Source of the DNA: Calliopsis andreniformis
Taxonomy: Eukaryota > Arthropoda > Insecta > Hymenoptera > Andrenidae
Length of the DNA stretch: 64,000 nt
NCBI RefSeq assembly: GCF_051401765.1
Contig: NW_027480422.1
Location: forward strand, 19,982,001 to 20,046,000
Reading direction: 5' to 3'
The notes beneath the pieces were generated by a model. It was given only the letters and a program-made list of their open reading frames with translations, had not been told where the DNA came from and did not search any database. Positions 63,921 through 64,000 of this stretch are shown here, one piece after another. Within the stretch, counting starts at the first letter, position 1. Every line of letters begins with the position of its first letter. The position numbers were made by a program, and so were the translations under genes.

Positions 63921-64000
63921 TCGCAACCTACGCTTCACTTTAGGGCGTTGGTCCACCAGATCAAATAGTTAGGGCCTTAGAAGTCAACGCCAGAAGAATA
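63908..64000 (-). repeat. Satellite monomer in inverted orientation
   Basis: The reverse complement reads TATTCTTCTGGCGTTGAC, then CTAAGGCCCTAACTATTTG, GGTGGACCAACGCCC, AAGTGAAGCGTAGGTTGC and GGAACATAGAAAT, which is a normal monomer in consensus order. It therefore belongs to the same family on the opposite strand. It continues off the right edge, so the length of the inverted array is unknown. Confidence 0.93.

Noticed and set aside
63908..64000. Sequencing artefact (hairpin read) as the cause of the strand switch
   Set aside because: The two arms differ at about 16 of 93 positions, so they are different monomers and not one molecule read twice. An assembly misjoin remains possible and is noted in the finding.

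Overview
The whole window is one block of eukaryotic satellite DNA. A monomer of about 166 bp (by-eye consensus about 42% GC) repeats head to tail roughly 385 times from base 1 to about 63,907. I find no protein-coding gene, RNA gene, transposon, CRISPR array or unique-sequence island. Short open frames of 60-130 codons on both strands are by-products of the monomer: 166 is 3x55+1, so every frame drifts and closes within one to two monomers, and the apparent peptides are translations of the repeat. The organism cannot be named from this. Long, pure, phase-locked satellite with nested higher-order repeats (HORs) indicates centromeric, pericentromeric or other constitutive heterochromatin of a eukaryote.

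Monomer anatomy (numbered from the start of the conserved CGTAGAAATGACC tract): positions about 31-90 are AT-rich (about 27% GC by my consensus), with A/T runs about 11 bp apart. The rest is about 50% GC and holds an imperfect hairpin-forming dyad (GCAAC...GTTGC around CCTAG/CTAGG). The length equals the DNA protected in a chromatosome. No canonical CENP-B box is visible.

Layout: (1) 1-6,658, a 16-mer HOR of 2,656 bp: a tail of an earlier unit that has lost eight monomers, two full units and a partial third. (2) 6,659-9,660, divergent monomers including one truncated to 130 bp. (3) 9,661-14,634, three near-identical 10-mer units of 1,658 bp. (4) 14,411-15,361, a paralogue of 6,659-7,775 missing one monomer, then divergent monomers to 19.5 kb. 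(5) 19.5-36.5 kb, a nested HOR domain: an 11-mer block S (1,825 bp), a 5-mer block E (830 bp) present two, three and one times, a 9-mer chimeric S block, and flanking paralogues P/P'. (6) 36.5-43.6 kb, divergent monomers with small local duplications. (7) 43,590-56,069, a 6.0-kb segment present twice, 6,471 bp (39 monomers) apart and almost identical. (8) 56-63.9 kb, divergent monomers with a 1.48-kb segment repeated 2,822 bp (17 monomers) apart. (9) At 63,904-63,907 the array reverses orientation: the last 93 bases are a monomer on the opposite strand, joined in phase at a hairpin-like junction.

There is no gene system here. The interest lies in the record of array evolution: unequal exchange, intramonomer recombination, nested amplification and an in-phase inversion.
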